NCBI GenBank assembly: GCA_963650165.1
Contig: CAVJKX010000021.1
Location: forward strand, 1-24,803
DNA length: 24,803 nt
DNA from: F23-B02 sp963650165
GTDB lineage: Bacteria > Bacillota > Clostridia > Oscillospirales > Oscillospiraceae
Direction of reading: 5' to 3'
The position numbers and the translations under genes were made by a program. Numbering within the stretch: position 1 is the first letter of the stretch; the number at the start of each line of letters is the position of its first letter. Under the pieces are notes generated by a model. It saw only the letters and a program-made list of their open reading frames with translations. It searched no databases and had not been told where the DNA came from. Below are positions 16,057 through 24,690 of the stretch, piece by piece.

Positions 16057-19000
16057 TTATTCATCCTCCTCGCTGTAATCGTCGTCGGACATGAAGCCGA
16101 AATCGTCGTCATCGCTCTCGGGAATGTCCTCGATCGTGTAGCCCTCGGCCTCGATCTCGTCGTCGTCGGACATGGTGTCGTACATTTCATCCTTCATCTT
16201 GGGGATGAACTCGTCGTCGTCATCGTCCTTGAGCTCGATCTCCTGACCGTCCTTATCCAGGACGCGGATATCAAGGCACAGGGACTGGAGCTCCTTGACA
16301 AGGACCTTGAACGATTCGGGAACGCCGGGCTGCGGAATGTTGTTGCCCTTTACGATGCTCTCGTAGGTGCGGACACGGCCGGTGACATCGTCGGACTTGA
16401 CGGTGAGTATCTCCTGCAAGGTATAGGCCGCGCCGTAGGCTTCGAGAGCCCAGACTTCCATTTCGCCGAAGCGCTGGCCGCCGAACTGAGCCTTGCCGCC
16501 GAGAGGCTGCTGAGTAACGAGGCTGTAGGGGCCGGTGCTGCGCGCGTGGATCTTATCGTCGACAAGGTGGTGCAGCTTCAGGAAGTAGACCCAGCCGACG
16601 GTGACGTCGTTGTCGAACTTCTCGCCCGTGCGTCCGTCATACAGGACGCTCTTGCCGTCCTCGCGCAGGCCTGCCTGACGCAGGGTGTCACGGATGGTGG
16701 ATTCGTTGGCACCGTTGAAGATAGGCGTTGCGACCTTCCAGCCGAGCGCCTGAGCGGCGTAGCCGAGGTGAACCTCAAGGACCTGGCCGATATTCATACG
16801 GGACGGAACGCCCAGGGGGTTAAGAACTATATCAAGCGGAGTGCCGTCGGGCAGGTACGGCATATCCTCGCGCGGGAGTATGCGGGAGACAACGCCCTTG
16901 TTGCCGTGACGGCCGGCCATCTTGTCGCCGACGGATATCTTGCGCTTCTGAGCGATGTATACGCGCACGACCTGATTTACGCCGGGACTCATCTCGTCGC
17001 CGTTTTCGCGGGTAAAGACCTTGACGTCGACGATTATGCCGCTCTCGCCGTGGGGTACCTTGAGTGAGGTATCGCGCACTTCCCTCGCCTTTTCGCCGAA
17101 GATGGCGCGCAGCAGTCTCTCCTCTGCGGTGAGGTCGGTCTCGCCCTTCGGGGTGACCTTGCCGACGAGGATATCGCCCGCACGCACCTCCGCGCCGACG
17201 GTGATTATGCCGCGCTCGTCAAGATACTTGAGGGCATCGTCGCCCACGCCGGGGATATCGCGGGTGATCTCCTCGGGTCCGAGCTTGGTATCGCGTGCGT
17301 CGCACTCGTACTCTTCAACGTGCAGAGAGGTGAAAACGTCCTCCATGACAAGGCGCTCGTTGAGCAGGATAGCGTCCTCGTAGTTGTAGCCTTCCCAGGT
17401 CATGAAGCCGACGAGGATATTCTTGCCGAGGGATATCTCGCCGTCCTTGGTGCTCGGGCCGTCGGCTATGACGTCGCCCTCGTGCACGCGCTCGCCGAGC
17501 GAAACGATGGGTCTCTGGTTTACGCAGGTGCCCTGGTTGGAACGGGCGAATTTAATGAGCTTGTAGTTTTTGATATCGCCGGAATCGTATTTTATCGTGA
17601 TGTTCTGAGCGTCGGAGCGGACGACCTCGCCGTCGCCCTCTGCGAGGACGACAACGCCGGAGTCGACGGCGCACTTGTGCTCGATGCCGGTAGCGACGAT
17701 AGGCGCCTGGGTCACCATGAGGGGGACCGCCTGACGCTGCATGTTCGCGCCCATCAGTGCGCGGTTCGCGTCGTCGTTTTCAAGGAAGGGGATCATTGCG
17801 GTTGCAATGGATACCATCATGCGGGGGCTGATGTCGATATAATCGACTCTCTCGCGGTCGACCTCGACGATCTCGTCGCGGTGGCGGCAGGTGATACGCT
17901 TATTGATCAGGCAGCCGTTTTCGTCGCGCGGCTCGGTCGCGGGAGCGACGATGTAGTTATCCTCCATGTCGGCGGTCAGGTAATCTACCTGATCGGTGAC
18001 GCGGCAGGTGCCCTTTTCGACCTTCTGGAACGGTGCGACGAGGAAGCCGTACTCGTTTGCTCTCGCGTAGGATGCAAGGTAGGAGATAAGGCCGATGTTC
18101 GGGCCTTCGGGAGTCTCTATCGGGCACAGACGGCCGTAGTGGCTGTAGTGAACGTCGCGGACGTCGAAGGAGGCTCTTTCACGGCTCAGGCCGCCGGGGC
18201 CGAGGGCCGACATACGGCGCTTATGGGTAAGCTCGGACAGGGGGTTTGTCTGATCCATGAACTGCGACAACGGGCTCGATCCGAAGAATTCCTTGATGGC
18301 CGCGGTCACGGGGCGGATATTTATAAGGCTCTGGGGAGTTACGATGTCCAGATCCTGAAGGGTCATGCGCTCGCGGATAACGCGCTCCATGCGGGAGAAG
18401 CCGATGCGGAACTGGTTCTGCAGCAGCTCGCCGACGCAGCGCACGCGGCGGTTGCCGAGATGGTCGATATCGTCCTTCTCGCCGATGCCATATGCAAGGC
18501 AGTTGAGGTAGTTTACGGAGGCGAACATATCGTCAACTACGATGTGCTTCGGGATAAGTACGTCGATATTCTCAAGGATCGCTTCCTTGAGAGCGTCGCC
18601 GGAATACTGCTCCATAAGGCTCTTGAGGACTATGCCGCGGACCTTTTCCTTGATACCGAGCTCCTCGGGGTCGATATCGACCATGCTCTGAAGCGGCACC
18701 ATGCCGTTGGAAAACACCTTGACGGTCTTGCCTTCGACATCGAGACAGACCTCGACAACGCCGGCAGCGTCGATCTTATCGGCCAGCTCGCGCGATACGA
18801 CCTCGCCCGCGTCGGCGATGATCTCGCCCGTGGAGGGGTCGGCCACCGGCATTGCCAGAGTGAAGCCGTTGATTCTGCCGCGCAGCGCAAGCTTCTTGTT
18901 GAACTTGTAGCGGCCGACATTGGAAATGTCGTAGCGGCGGTGATCAAAGAACAGTCCCTCAAGCAGGGACTCGGCGCTTTCCACCGTCGGGGGATCGCCG

Positions 19001-19782
19001 GGGCGCAGCTTGCGGTAGATCTCCATAAGGCACTCGTCACGGCTGGTGGTGGTGTCCTTATCGATCGTGGCAACGATGCGCTCATCCTCGCCGAATATCT
19101 CCTTCAGGCGCTCGTTGGTGACGGCGCCGATCACGGGGTCGGGTGTGCAGGAAAGCCAGGTCTCGGGCCTTGCCTCGTCATACTTGCCCATCGCCTTGAG
19201 GAACCATGTGATGGGAAGCTTGCGGTTTTTATCTATGCGGACATAGAATGCGTCGTTTGCGTCGGTCTCGTACTCGAGCCATGCGCCGTGATACGGGATC
19301 ACGGTTGCGGCGTAGATGCTGGTCATGCTGCGGTCGGTGGTCTTATCATAGTACACACCGGGGCTGCGGACGATCTGGGAGACGATAACACGCTCGGCGC
19401 CGTTGATGATAAACGTGCCGCCGGCCGTCATGAGCGGAAAGTCGCCCATGAATATCTCCTGCTCCTTGATCTCCTCGGTCTCAAGATTGCGCAGACGCAC
19501 GCTGACCTTCAGAGGTGCGGCATACGTTGCGTCGCGTGCCTTGCACTCTTCTTCCGTGTACTTGGGCTTCTCGTCCATGGAATAATCCACGAAGCTCAGC
19601 TCAAGATTGCCGGAATAGTCCGTCACCGCGTCGGTATCTCTGAATACCTCGCGCAGGCCGGTCTCGAGAAACCATTTGTAGCTCTTCTTCTGGATCTCCA
19701 GCAGATTGGGCATGTCCTGGATCTCTTCGTACCGTGCAAAGCTCTTTCTGAGAGTTTTGCCGTAGAGAACGTCTTTTGGCAT
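16057..19782 (-). CDS. rpoB: RNA polymerase subunit beta
   Basis: The second catalytic subunit of RNA polymerase, 1241 residues. The rifampicin pocket is recognisable at about 501-530: FFGSSPLSQFMDQTNPL followed by SELTHKRRMSALGPGGL. The positions equal to E. coli Q513, D516, H526 and S531 are wild type, but P504 stands where E. coli has Q510. GRHGNKGVVS and the C-terminal beta-beta prime clamp region are intact. The last 60 or so residues form a very acidic tail (runs of D and E, ending YSEEDE), longer than in B. subtilis. ATG with AAGGAGTG upstream. rpoC follows after two bases; no rplL precedes it in this window. Confidence 0.98.
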   Translation of the reverse strand: MPKDVLYGKTLRKSFARYEEIQDMPNLLEIQKKSYKWFLETGLREVFRDTDAVTDYSGNLELSFVDYSMDEKPKYTEEECKARDATYAAPLKVSVRLRNLETEEIKEQEIFMGDFPLMTAGGTFIINGAERVIVSQIVRSPGVYYDKTTDRSMTSIYAATVIPYHGAWLEYETDANDAFYVRIDKNRKLPITWFLKAMGKYDEARPETWLSCTPDPVIGAVTNERLKEIFGEDERIVATIDKDTTTSRDECLMEIYRKLRPGDPPTVESAESLLEGLFFDHRRYDISNVGRYKFNKKLALRGRINGFTLAMPVADPSTGEIIADAGEVVSRELADKIDAAGVVEVCLDVEGKTVKVFSNGMVPLQSMVDIDPEELGIKEKVRGIVLKSLMEQYSGDALKEAILENIDVLIPKHIVVDDMFASVNYLNCLAYGIGEKDDIDHLGNRRVRCVGELLQNQFRIGFSRMERVIRERMTLQDLDIVTPQSLINIRPVTAAIKEFFGSSPLSQFMDQTNPLSELTHKRRMSALGPGGLSRERASFDVRDVHYSHYGRLCPIETPEGPNIGLISYLASYARANEYGFLVAPFQKVEKGTCRVTDQVDYLTADMEDNYIVAPATEPRDENGCLINKRITCRHRDEIVEVDRERVDYIDISPRMMVSIATAMIPFLENDDANRALMGANMQRQAVPLMVTQAPIVATGIEHKCAVDSGVVVLAEGDGEVVRSDAQNITIKYDSGDIKNYKLIKFARSNQGTCVNQRPIVSLGERVHEGDVIADGPSTKDGEISLGKNILVGFMTWEGYNYEDAILLNERLVMEDVFTSLHVEEYECDARDTKLGPEEITRDIPGVGDDALKYLDERGIITVGAEVRAGDILVGKVTPKGETDLTAEERLLRAIFGEKAREVRDTSLKVPHGESGIIVDVKVFTRENGDEMSPGVNQVVRVYIAQKRKISVGDKMAGRHGNKGVVSRILPREDMPYLPDGTPLDIVLNPLGVPSRMNIGQVLEVHLGYAAQALGWKVATPIFNGANESTIRDTLRQAGLREDGKSVLYDGRTGEKFDNDVTVGWVYFLKLHHLVDDKIHARSTGPYSLVTQQPLGGKAQFGGQRFGEMEVWALEAYGAAYTLQEILTVKSDDVTGRVRTYESIVKGNNIPQPGVPESFKVLVKELQSLCLDIRVLDKDGQEIELKDDDDDEFIPKMKDEMYDTMSDDDEIEAEGYTIEDIPESDDDDFGFMSDDDYSEEDE

Positions 19783-19889
19783 TCGTACACACTCCTTAAT
19801 CGTAATTGAGAACGCCCGGCCGAGTTGTAACTTTTGCTCGTTCCGGTGTTGTATTTACGTTTGGTTGATGTTATATTGTGATTGTAAAC

Positions 19890-19903
19890 ACTGGGATGCC
19901 AGT
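19890..19903. repeat. Small hairpin in the rpoB leader
   Basis: ACTGG/CCAGT with a 4-base loop, extendable by AAAC/GTTT with one bulged base. It lies about 108 bases upstream of rpoB inside the predicted 145-base leader. No T-run follows on the minus strand. Its role is unknown. Confidence 0.35.
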
Positions 19904-19932
19904 CGTTTCACCACAAGATAACATAGCAAGTT

Positions 19933-19962
19933 ATTCTATCATTGCATATAGAGCTATGTCAA
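19933..19962 (-). promoter_or_regulatory. Strong sigma-70-type promoter of rpoB-rpoC
   Basis: On the minus strand a perfect TTGACA (plus 19957-19962) and TAGAAT (plus 19933-19938) are 18 bases apart. Transcription would start near 19926, leaving a leader of about 145 bases. The usual upstream rplJ-rplL genes are absent: a plus-strand gene lies beyond, so rpoBC is an independent unit. Confidence 0.85.
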
Positions 19963-19970
19963 GAAATATT
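19942..19970 (+). promoter_or_regulatory. Weak candidate promoter for the GT-C gene
   Basis: TTGCAT (19942-19947) and AATATT (19965-19970) are 17 bases apart on the plus strand, directly opposite the rpoB promoter. The match is modest and AT-rich sequence alone could produce it. If real, the transcript starts just upstream of the hairpin at 19993. Confidence 0.3.
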
Positions 19971-19992
19971 TTGTGAAAAGTGAGTATTTCGT

Positions 19993-20022
19993 CGGCTGTC
20001 ATAAGAGGCAGCCGCTTTTTTT
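19993..20022 (+). terminator. Intrinsic-terminator-like hairpin in the leader of the GT-C gene
   Basis: CGGCTG (19993-19998) pairs with CAGCCG (20009-20014), extendable by a T-G wobble, then CTTTTTTTG. This has full terminator form on the plus strand, yet it lies 18 bases before the GT-C ATG and about 18 bases after the wobble-free promoter candidate. No plus-strand gene ends upstream. It may attenuate the gene or stop antisense transcription. Confidence 0.65.
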
Positions 20023-20040
20023 GTACAAAACGGAGGGAAA

Positions 20041-21258
20041 ATGAGCTCTTTTATCGTATTGTCGCTGGCCGTGATATTCGCGCTTTCCATGCTGCTGCTT
20101 TGGCGCGAGGGCATATTCGAGGACAAGGCGCTTCTTGTGTGCGCCGCGGTGCTCAGCGCCGCCGCACTTATCATACGCGCATTTTATTTTGATATAGAAA
20201 GCGACGACTACACGACGTTTCTGGCGCCGTGGACGCAGTTTTTCCGCGATAACGGCGGCTTTGCGGCGCTGGCCTTCTTTCCGGGAAACTATAATCCGCC
20301 GTACATGTACTTCCTTGCGGCGTTTTCCTACCTCGATATATCGGAGCTGTATCTTATAAAGGCGCTGTCGGTGCTGTTCGACGTGCTCCTGGCGTGGAGC
20401 TGCATGAAGCTTGCGTCGCTGTACACGAGCTCCGGGGCGCGGCGGCTGGGCGTATTCCTTGCCGTGCTGTTTCTCCCAACGGTCACCGCAAACGGCGCAT
20501 ACTGGGCGCAGTGCGACAGTATATATGCCTTCTTCGGCATATACGCGCTGTACCTCGGCATGAGCGGACGCGGCACGGGCGCGATGGTATCGCTTGCGGC
20601 CTGTCTTGCGTTTAAATTGCAGGCCGTGTTCGTGATCCCTGTGTTTTTCATTCTGCTGCTGGCAAAAAAAATAAAGTGGCGGCAGCTGCTCGTCTTCCCC
20701 GCCGCATACGTTGTGTTCATGCTCCCCGCGGTGATCGCCGGAGCTTCGCTGTGGGATACGCTGACGCTGTACTTCTCGCAGGCCGGAACTGTGGGAGACG
20801 CGATGAACTATAACGCGCCCTCCCTCACCTGCATGTTTTCATGGTCGGGCGACACGACGCGCAGCGCACAGCTTCTGATCATCGCGGCGTTTCTTCTCGT
20901 CGCCGCCGTGTATACCGCCGCCTTTCTGCTGCGCGGAAGGCTCAACGACCGCATCATACTCGGCCTTGCGCTCATCCTCGTCATGGGCATCCCCTTCCTT
21001 CTGCCGCACATGCACGACCGCTATTTCTTCGTGCCCGGAGTTCTGGCGCTGGTGCTGGCCGCAAGCGATCTGAGGTTTGCGCCCGTGCCCGTGTTTGCCG
21101 AGCTTGCCTCTCTGCATTGCTACTATGCGTATTTCGTGAGATATTATCTTGTGCAGCCCCGCTACGGCGGCGAGCTTATGCTCGCTTCCCTGCTCCTGTG
21201 CGTGGCCTATACGGTCCTTTACACGGAAAAGGCAATAAAATTTGAAATTAATCCTTGA
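20041..21258 (+). CDS. Polytopic GT-C-type glycosyltransferase-like membrane protein
   Basis: A 405-residue integral membrane protein with about ten hydrophobic segments. It carries motifs typical of lipid-phosphosugar-dependent GT-C enzymes: an acidic pair in the first external loop (ESDDYTTFLAPW, 53-64), GAYWAQCDSIYAFF (152-165), resembling the WGQxD motif of GT39-like families, and LPHMHDRYFF (321-330), resembling the MHERYF motif. Such proteins transfer a sugar from polyprenyl phosphate outside the membrane; donor and acceptor cannot be assigned. GGAGGG lies only three bases from the ATG. It stands alone, divergent from rpoB and 52 bases before a tRNA gene, without other cell-surface sugar genes beside it. 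A generic integral membrane protein is the alternative. Confidence 0.75.
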   Translation: MSSFIVLSLAVIFALSMLLLWREGIFEDKALLVCAAVLSAAALIIRAFYFDIESDDYTTFLAPWTQFFRDNGGFAALAFFPGNYNPPYMYFLAAFSYLDISELYLIKALSVLFDVLLAWSCMKLASLYTSSGARRLGVFLAVLFLPTVTANGAYWAQCDSIYAFFGIYALYLGMSGRGTGAMVSLAACLAFKLQAVFVIPVFFILLLAKKIKWRQLLVFPAAYVVFMLPAVIAGASLWDTLTLYFSQAGTVGDAMNYNAPSLTCMFSWSGDTTRSAQLLIIAAFLLVAAVYTAAFLLRGRLNDRIILGLALILVMGIPFLLPHMHDRYFFVPGVLALVLAASDLRFAPVPVFAELASLHCYYAYFVRYYLVQPRYGGELMLASLLLCVAYTVLYTEKAIKFEINP

Positions 21259-21282
21259 CATTCTGCATTTGTCTGCTATAAT
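21255..21282 (+). promoter_or_regulatory. Consensus promoter of tRNA-Leu overlapping the GT-C stop codon
   Basis: Perfect TTGACA (21255-21260) and perfect TATAAT (21277-21282) with a 16-base spacer, 28 bases before the mature tRNA. The TGA stop of the GT-C gene (21256-21258) lies inside the -35 box. Such a match fits a stable RNA gene. Confidence 0.92.
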
Positions 21283-21310
21283 AACTCTTGCCTTTGATGA
21301 AAAGGAAAAC

Positions 21311-21395
21311 GCGAGAGTGCTGGAATAGGTAGACAGGCACGTTTGAGGGGCGTGTGTCAACCGACGTGGGAGTTCAAGTCTCCTCTCTCGCACCA
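21311..21395 (+). tRNA. tRNA-Leu (GAG anticodon)
   Basis: Type II tRNA of 85 bases with an encoded CCA. Acceptor GCGAGAG pairs with CTCTCGC; the discriminator is A followed by CCA. The anticodon stem CACGT/GCGTG encloses the seven-base loop TTGAGGG, with GAG at 21345-21347, reading CUC and CUU codons. The long variable arm (about TGTCAACCGACGTG) and the T arm GGGAG-TTCAAGT-CTCCT are in place, as expected for leucine tRNA. It has its own promoter and terminator and is a single-gene unit. Confidence 0.96.
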
Positions 21396-21400
21396 CAATG

Positions 21401-21433
21401 CACCGAACTGATACGTCAGTTCGGTGTTTTTTT
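21401..21433 (+). terminator. Intrinsic terminator of tRNA-Leu
   Basis: Perfect 11-bp stem CACCGAACTGA/TCAGTTCGGTG around a TACG loop, followed at once by seven T's. It starts five bases after the tRNA CCA end. On the opposite strand it could serve as a back-up hairpin for the M14 gene. Confidence 0.95.
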
Positions 21434-21445
21434 CTTTTATCGGAA

Positions 21446-21474
21446 AAGGGCCCGGCAGATACTGCCGAGCCCTT
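21446..21474 (-). terminator. Terminator after the M14 peptidase gene
   Basis: AAGGGC-C-CGGCAG pairs with CTGCCG-A-GCCCTT (one internal mismatch, three-base loop). On the minus strand the stem runs into TTTTCC, a short T-tract. It lies about 47 bases past the stop of the M14 gene and back to back with the tRNA terminator. Confidence 0.75.
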
Positions 21475-21521
21475 GATTTACAATATGAATTTGCCGAATT
21501 GTTTCTGCCTTATCCTTGCGT

Positions 21522-24500
21522 TCAGTGCTCTTTTTTTGCGGAGAGAACGACCAGCGCGGCGGCAGACAGAGCGGCCGCTGCGAGCCACAGGGACGCATAG
21601 GTCCTGTCGCCGGTATCGGGAGCATCCGCGCCGTTCTCGCCGCTGTCCTGAGAAGGAGCTTCGCTCGGTGTGACGGAAGGAACGGGCGTGGGATCCGTCG
21701 TCCCGCCGGACTCAACGGTGAAGTCCTCACCGAGGAGCTTGCTGTAGATGGCGTTGGTGGCAAGGCGGTAATCGTCGGTCTGGTGAGCCTTATTGGTGAT
21801 GCTGGTGCAGAACACCGTCATATCCAGACCGTTTGCCTGATAGTCGATGGCCACGACGTGGCCCTTCAGGCCGTCCTCGGGATCGTCGATGCCGTTCCAC
21901 CAGCCTGCCTTGTAGAAATCATCGTCGCTGCCTGCGCGCATGATCACCGTCGCCTCCTCCGGGTAAGCGGAGATGATCGAGCCGCCCTTGGTGTAGGTGG
22001 TGAAGTCGCCGTCGGCGGCGTAGCTTGCGGTGATGAGGCTGTCGCCGTACTCGACGTTAAAGAGCGCCTCGTAGTCGTTATAGACCTCCTCGGGGCCGTA
22101 CATCCCCTCCTCGATGATCCACTGGATATCAAAGTCGAAGCCGGGAATCGTCGCCTTTGCGTACTCAAGTATATTGACGCTGGCGCCGACAAAGGGCAGT
22201 CCTGCCTTCACGGCGGCCTGCACATCCTCGTCCGGCTCGTTGCTGGAGAAGGCGACGTTAGCCTCCGACACGTCGTCGGTGAGCTTGAAGTTCATCTGCC
22301 TGCCGAAGGCGAAGAGGTCAAAGCTGTCGTCATCAACATAGAGCTTGGGCTCGGTGATGACCTTTGCCTTGGGAACATCGGCCACATTGGTGATCTCGAT
22401 GACATACTGATCGTCGATCTGAGACGCGTTCTTGTAGTCGATGACGAAATCGCCCTTGCTGTAATGGTCGCCGGCCTCGGTGATGAAGCCCACGGCGACG
22501 CCCTTGGCCATAAGATCGTTGACGGCGTTCACGGCATCCAGCCCGTTGTTGCTGATAACAGTGGCGGTCTTTCCGTAGGTCGTGACCCAGGCCGTTGCGT
22601 GCTCAACGGTGTTGGCATCGGCGGTCTTGCCCTCGAACACACCGGCCTCGGTGATGGCCGTGCAGTCAAAGCCGCGCAGCTCCGGGAAGTTGGTGACCGA
22701 CTCGCTGTAAAGCCCCGTCCAGTTTTCGACTATCTTGCCCTTGTACAGGACGGCGTTTGCAAAGCTGCGGCTGACCTGATGCATGTCGATAACAAAGGCT
22801 CCGGCCTTATAGGTCACGCCGTCGACCGTCACGTCCTCGGTGAGCTTTTCCACCTGCACGCCGTTGCGGATGAAATACTCCTGCATGTAGTATGCGTCGG
22901 CAATGTCGCGCTGAGAATCGGCGTCCGTGGGAATGACGTAGTATTCGGGATAGAACTTGCCGTATTCGTCCTTCTCGCGGAAGCCCGTGTCGATCTGATT
23001 GTCCTGAGTGACGAACCACTTTTCGGTCTCCTCGGACTCCTCGTTGTTCAGCGCGCGGCTGAAGAACTCAAGCTGGTTCAGGTACAGGTCGTCCTTGTTC
23101 TCGGCAACATAGGCCGTGTGGCCGATGAGACCGTACTTGCCCATGGTGACGGAGGCCTCGTTGTTCTCGCCGCACTCGACCGTGTAGCCGATGGTGCCGT
23201 GGAGCAGCGCATAGGTGGGTGTGTAGTTTGTGGACATATCGTCGGAGGGGTACTCGAAGCGGCCGGTGGTCGGATCGTAGCCCGACTCCAGGGAAATGTC
23301 ATACCACGGCTGATCGTCCTCTGTCGCGCCGTTTTCCTTTGCGTATTCGCTGGAGGAATTGTAGATGGAGTTCATGGAGGCCACATCGCCGAAGGCGCGT
23401 GCGCCCTCAAGAGCATAGTTCATGAACAGATCATACTCCAGGTTGGGCTCGTGAGGAGGCGTGCAGGGCTCTATCTGAAGCTGGGTGCGTGCATAGTAGA
23501 TAAATCCGTGCAGCTCAACAAGGGTGACGGGCTTCCACTTCACGATATCCGCAGTGGCCACCTGTGACTCGATCTGGGTCTGGTAGGTGCTGTCGCGGTT
23601 CAGGTCAAAGCCCTCGGAGTTGCCGCGCTGGTAATTTTCCAGGGCGTAGGGGTTCTCGGTGGGACGAATGACGAAAAAAACATCGTCGAGCACGTCCCTG
23701 ACATTGTATGTGCAGGTCTCGTTGTCCCCGTTTTTGTAGGAGATAGTCTCCTCGGTGGCGATAGCCTTCAGGAACTCGATCTGCTGATCCACTGCCGGGC
23801 ACTCGTTGGGGTGGATATTTGTAATGTATACGGGGATCTGATAATCTTCCAGCTTGCCGGACTTCACGTCTGCCGCCACGGCGTCCGGATCGGTCTGGGC
23901 TCTCTCGAGCAAGGCAAGATAGTTGTCCACCACGGATTTGTCTCTTGCAACGATGACTTCCATGATATCCTTTCCGTCAGCGGAAAGTCCCGTGGATTCA
24001 TAGGACATATACAGGCCGTTGGTCTGATTGTCTATAATGTCACGGATCTTGCCGTCAAGCTCGTCATAGGGCGTATAGGAATCATAGACCTCATAGCGCA
24101 TGGTCTGGCTTGCGCTCTTGCCGGTGGACTTGTCCGTTACCGTCAGCTCGTACTCGCCGCGGTACTCGTACCACGGGCGCCAGTAGGCCGCGTCGTCGCC
24201 GTCAAACAGGTAATCGACGCAGACAGTTGCCGTAACCTCGCCGTCGTCGGCAACGGAAAGGTCCCTGACGGTGAAAACGGGCTCGCCGCCGTTCTCCTCG
24301 TCCTCCCAGTTGCGCCACTCGTCCAGAGGCTCGCCGCCGAAGGTCCACTCAAGATCGGCGGCATCGGGCTTGTAGCCGAGGTTAAAGGACAGCTCCACCT
24401 CGCGCTGATCGGTCATGGACAGGCGTGTGGTGCTGATGCTTGTAAACGCCGCCGGGGCGCTGTCCGTTTCGGCAGAGCCGGTGACGGTCAGTGCGGGAAA

Positions 24501-24560
24501 CAGCGTGGTGACGGACAGCATCACCGCCATGATCAGGGACAGAATTTTTCTCTTTTGCAT
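21522..24560 (-). CDS. Secreted, probably sortase-anchored M14-type zinc carboxypeptidase
   Basis: A 1012-residue surface protein. A signal peptide (about 1-30, ending near TGSAETD) is followed by a beta-rich module (about 40-155), then an M14-like metallopeptidase domain (about 160-510). Zinc ligands are visible as H250 and E253 in HPNE and H351 in VELHGF; FDLNRD (318-323) fits the substrate-binding Arg region, and YTVECGE (459-465) supplies the expected catalytic Glu. Residues about 560-940 form a second large domain of unclear type, perhaps a GATase-like fold as in some bacterial M14 proteins. A Pro/Ser/Thr linker leads to PDTGD (981-985), a hydrophobic helix and KKEH: a Gram-positive sortase-type signal. 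It probably trims peptides at the cell surface. Monocistronic; ATG with GAGGAG five bases upstream. Confidence 0.88.
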   Translation of the reverse strand: MQKRKILSLIMAVMLSVTTLFPALTVTGSAETDSAPAAFTSISTTRLSMTDQREVELSFNLGYKPDAADLEWTFGGEPLDEWRNWEDEENGGEPVFTVRDLSVADDGEVTATVCVDYLFDGDDAAYWRPWYEYRGEYELTVTDKSTGKSASQTMRYEVYDSYTPYDELDGKIRDIIDNQTNGLYMSYESTGLSADGKDIMEVIVARDKSVVDNYLALLERAQTDPDAVAADVKSGKLEDYQIPVYITNIHPNECPAVDQQIEFLKAIATEETISYKNGDNETCTYNVRDVLDDVFFVIRPTENPYALENYQRGNSEGFDLNRDSTYQTQIESQVATADIVKWKPVTLVELHGFIYYARTQLQIEPCTPPHEPNLEYDLFMNYALEGARAFGDVASMNSIYNSSSEYAKENGATEDDQPWYDISLESGYDPTTGRFEYPSDDMSTNYTPTYALLHGTIGYTVECGENNEASVTMGKYGLIGHTAYVAENKDDLYLNQLEFFSRALNNEESEETEKWFVTQDNQIDTGFREKDEYGKFYPEYYVIPTDADSQRDIADAYYMQEYFIRNGVQVEKLTEDVTVDGVTYKAGAFVIDMHQVSRSFANAVLYKGKIVENWTGLYSESVTNFPELRGFDCTAITEAGVFEGKTADANTVEHATAWVTTYGKTATVISNNGLDAVNAVNDLMAKGVAVGFITEAGDHYSKGDFVIDYKNASQIDDQYVIEITNVADVPKAKVITEPKLYVDDDSFDLFAFGRQMNFKLTDDVSEANVAFSSNEPDEDVQAAVKAGLPFVGASVNILEYAKATIPGFDFDIQWIIEEGMYGPEEVYNDYEALFNVEYGDSLITASYAADGDFTTYTKGGSIISAYPEEATVIMRAGSDDDFYKAGWWNGIDDPEDGLKGHVVAIDYQANGLDMTVFCTSITNKAHQTDDYRLATNAIYSKLLGEDFTVESGGTTDPTPVPSVTPSEAPSQDSGENGADAPDTGDRTYASLWLAAAALSAAALVVLSAKKEH

Positions 24561-24619
24561 GTTTTCTCCTCTCTATATTGATATTGCATATTGCGGCGTG
24601 CGCCTGTGTCCGCGCTCCG

Positions 24620-24663
24620 TCGCCGTAAGCTTTCTCCCCGCAGGACTTTCGGCTAAGCGGCAA
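24620..24663 (-). promoter_or_regulatory. Long imperfect hairpin in the M14 gene leader
   Basis: GGCAA (24659-24663) with TCGCC (24620-24624), and AAGC (24655-24658) with GCTT (24629-24632), form a two-part stem around an inner TCC/GGGA hairpin. It is GC-rich within an AT-rich promoter region and lies between the candidate promoter and the ribosome site. I do not recognise a known riboswitch class in it. Confidence 0.35.
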
Positions 24664-24690
24664 TGCGTCTTGGCCTGCGAAGAAAAAGTA

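Noticed and set aside
17320..19809. Long plus-strand frame (829 codons) opposite rpoB
   Set aside because: It mirrors the rpoB codons, has no ribosome site or recognisable domain, and overlaps an unmistakable essential gene. GC-rich third positions of rpoB leave the opposite frame open by chance.
21516..23567. Plus-strand frame of 683 codons opposite the M14 gene
   Set aside because: The minus frame carries a signal peptide, zinc motifs and sortase tail; the plus frame shows none and lacks a ribosome site.
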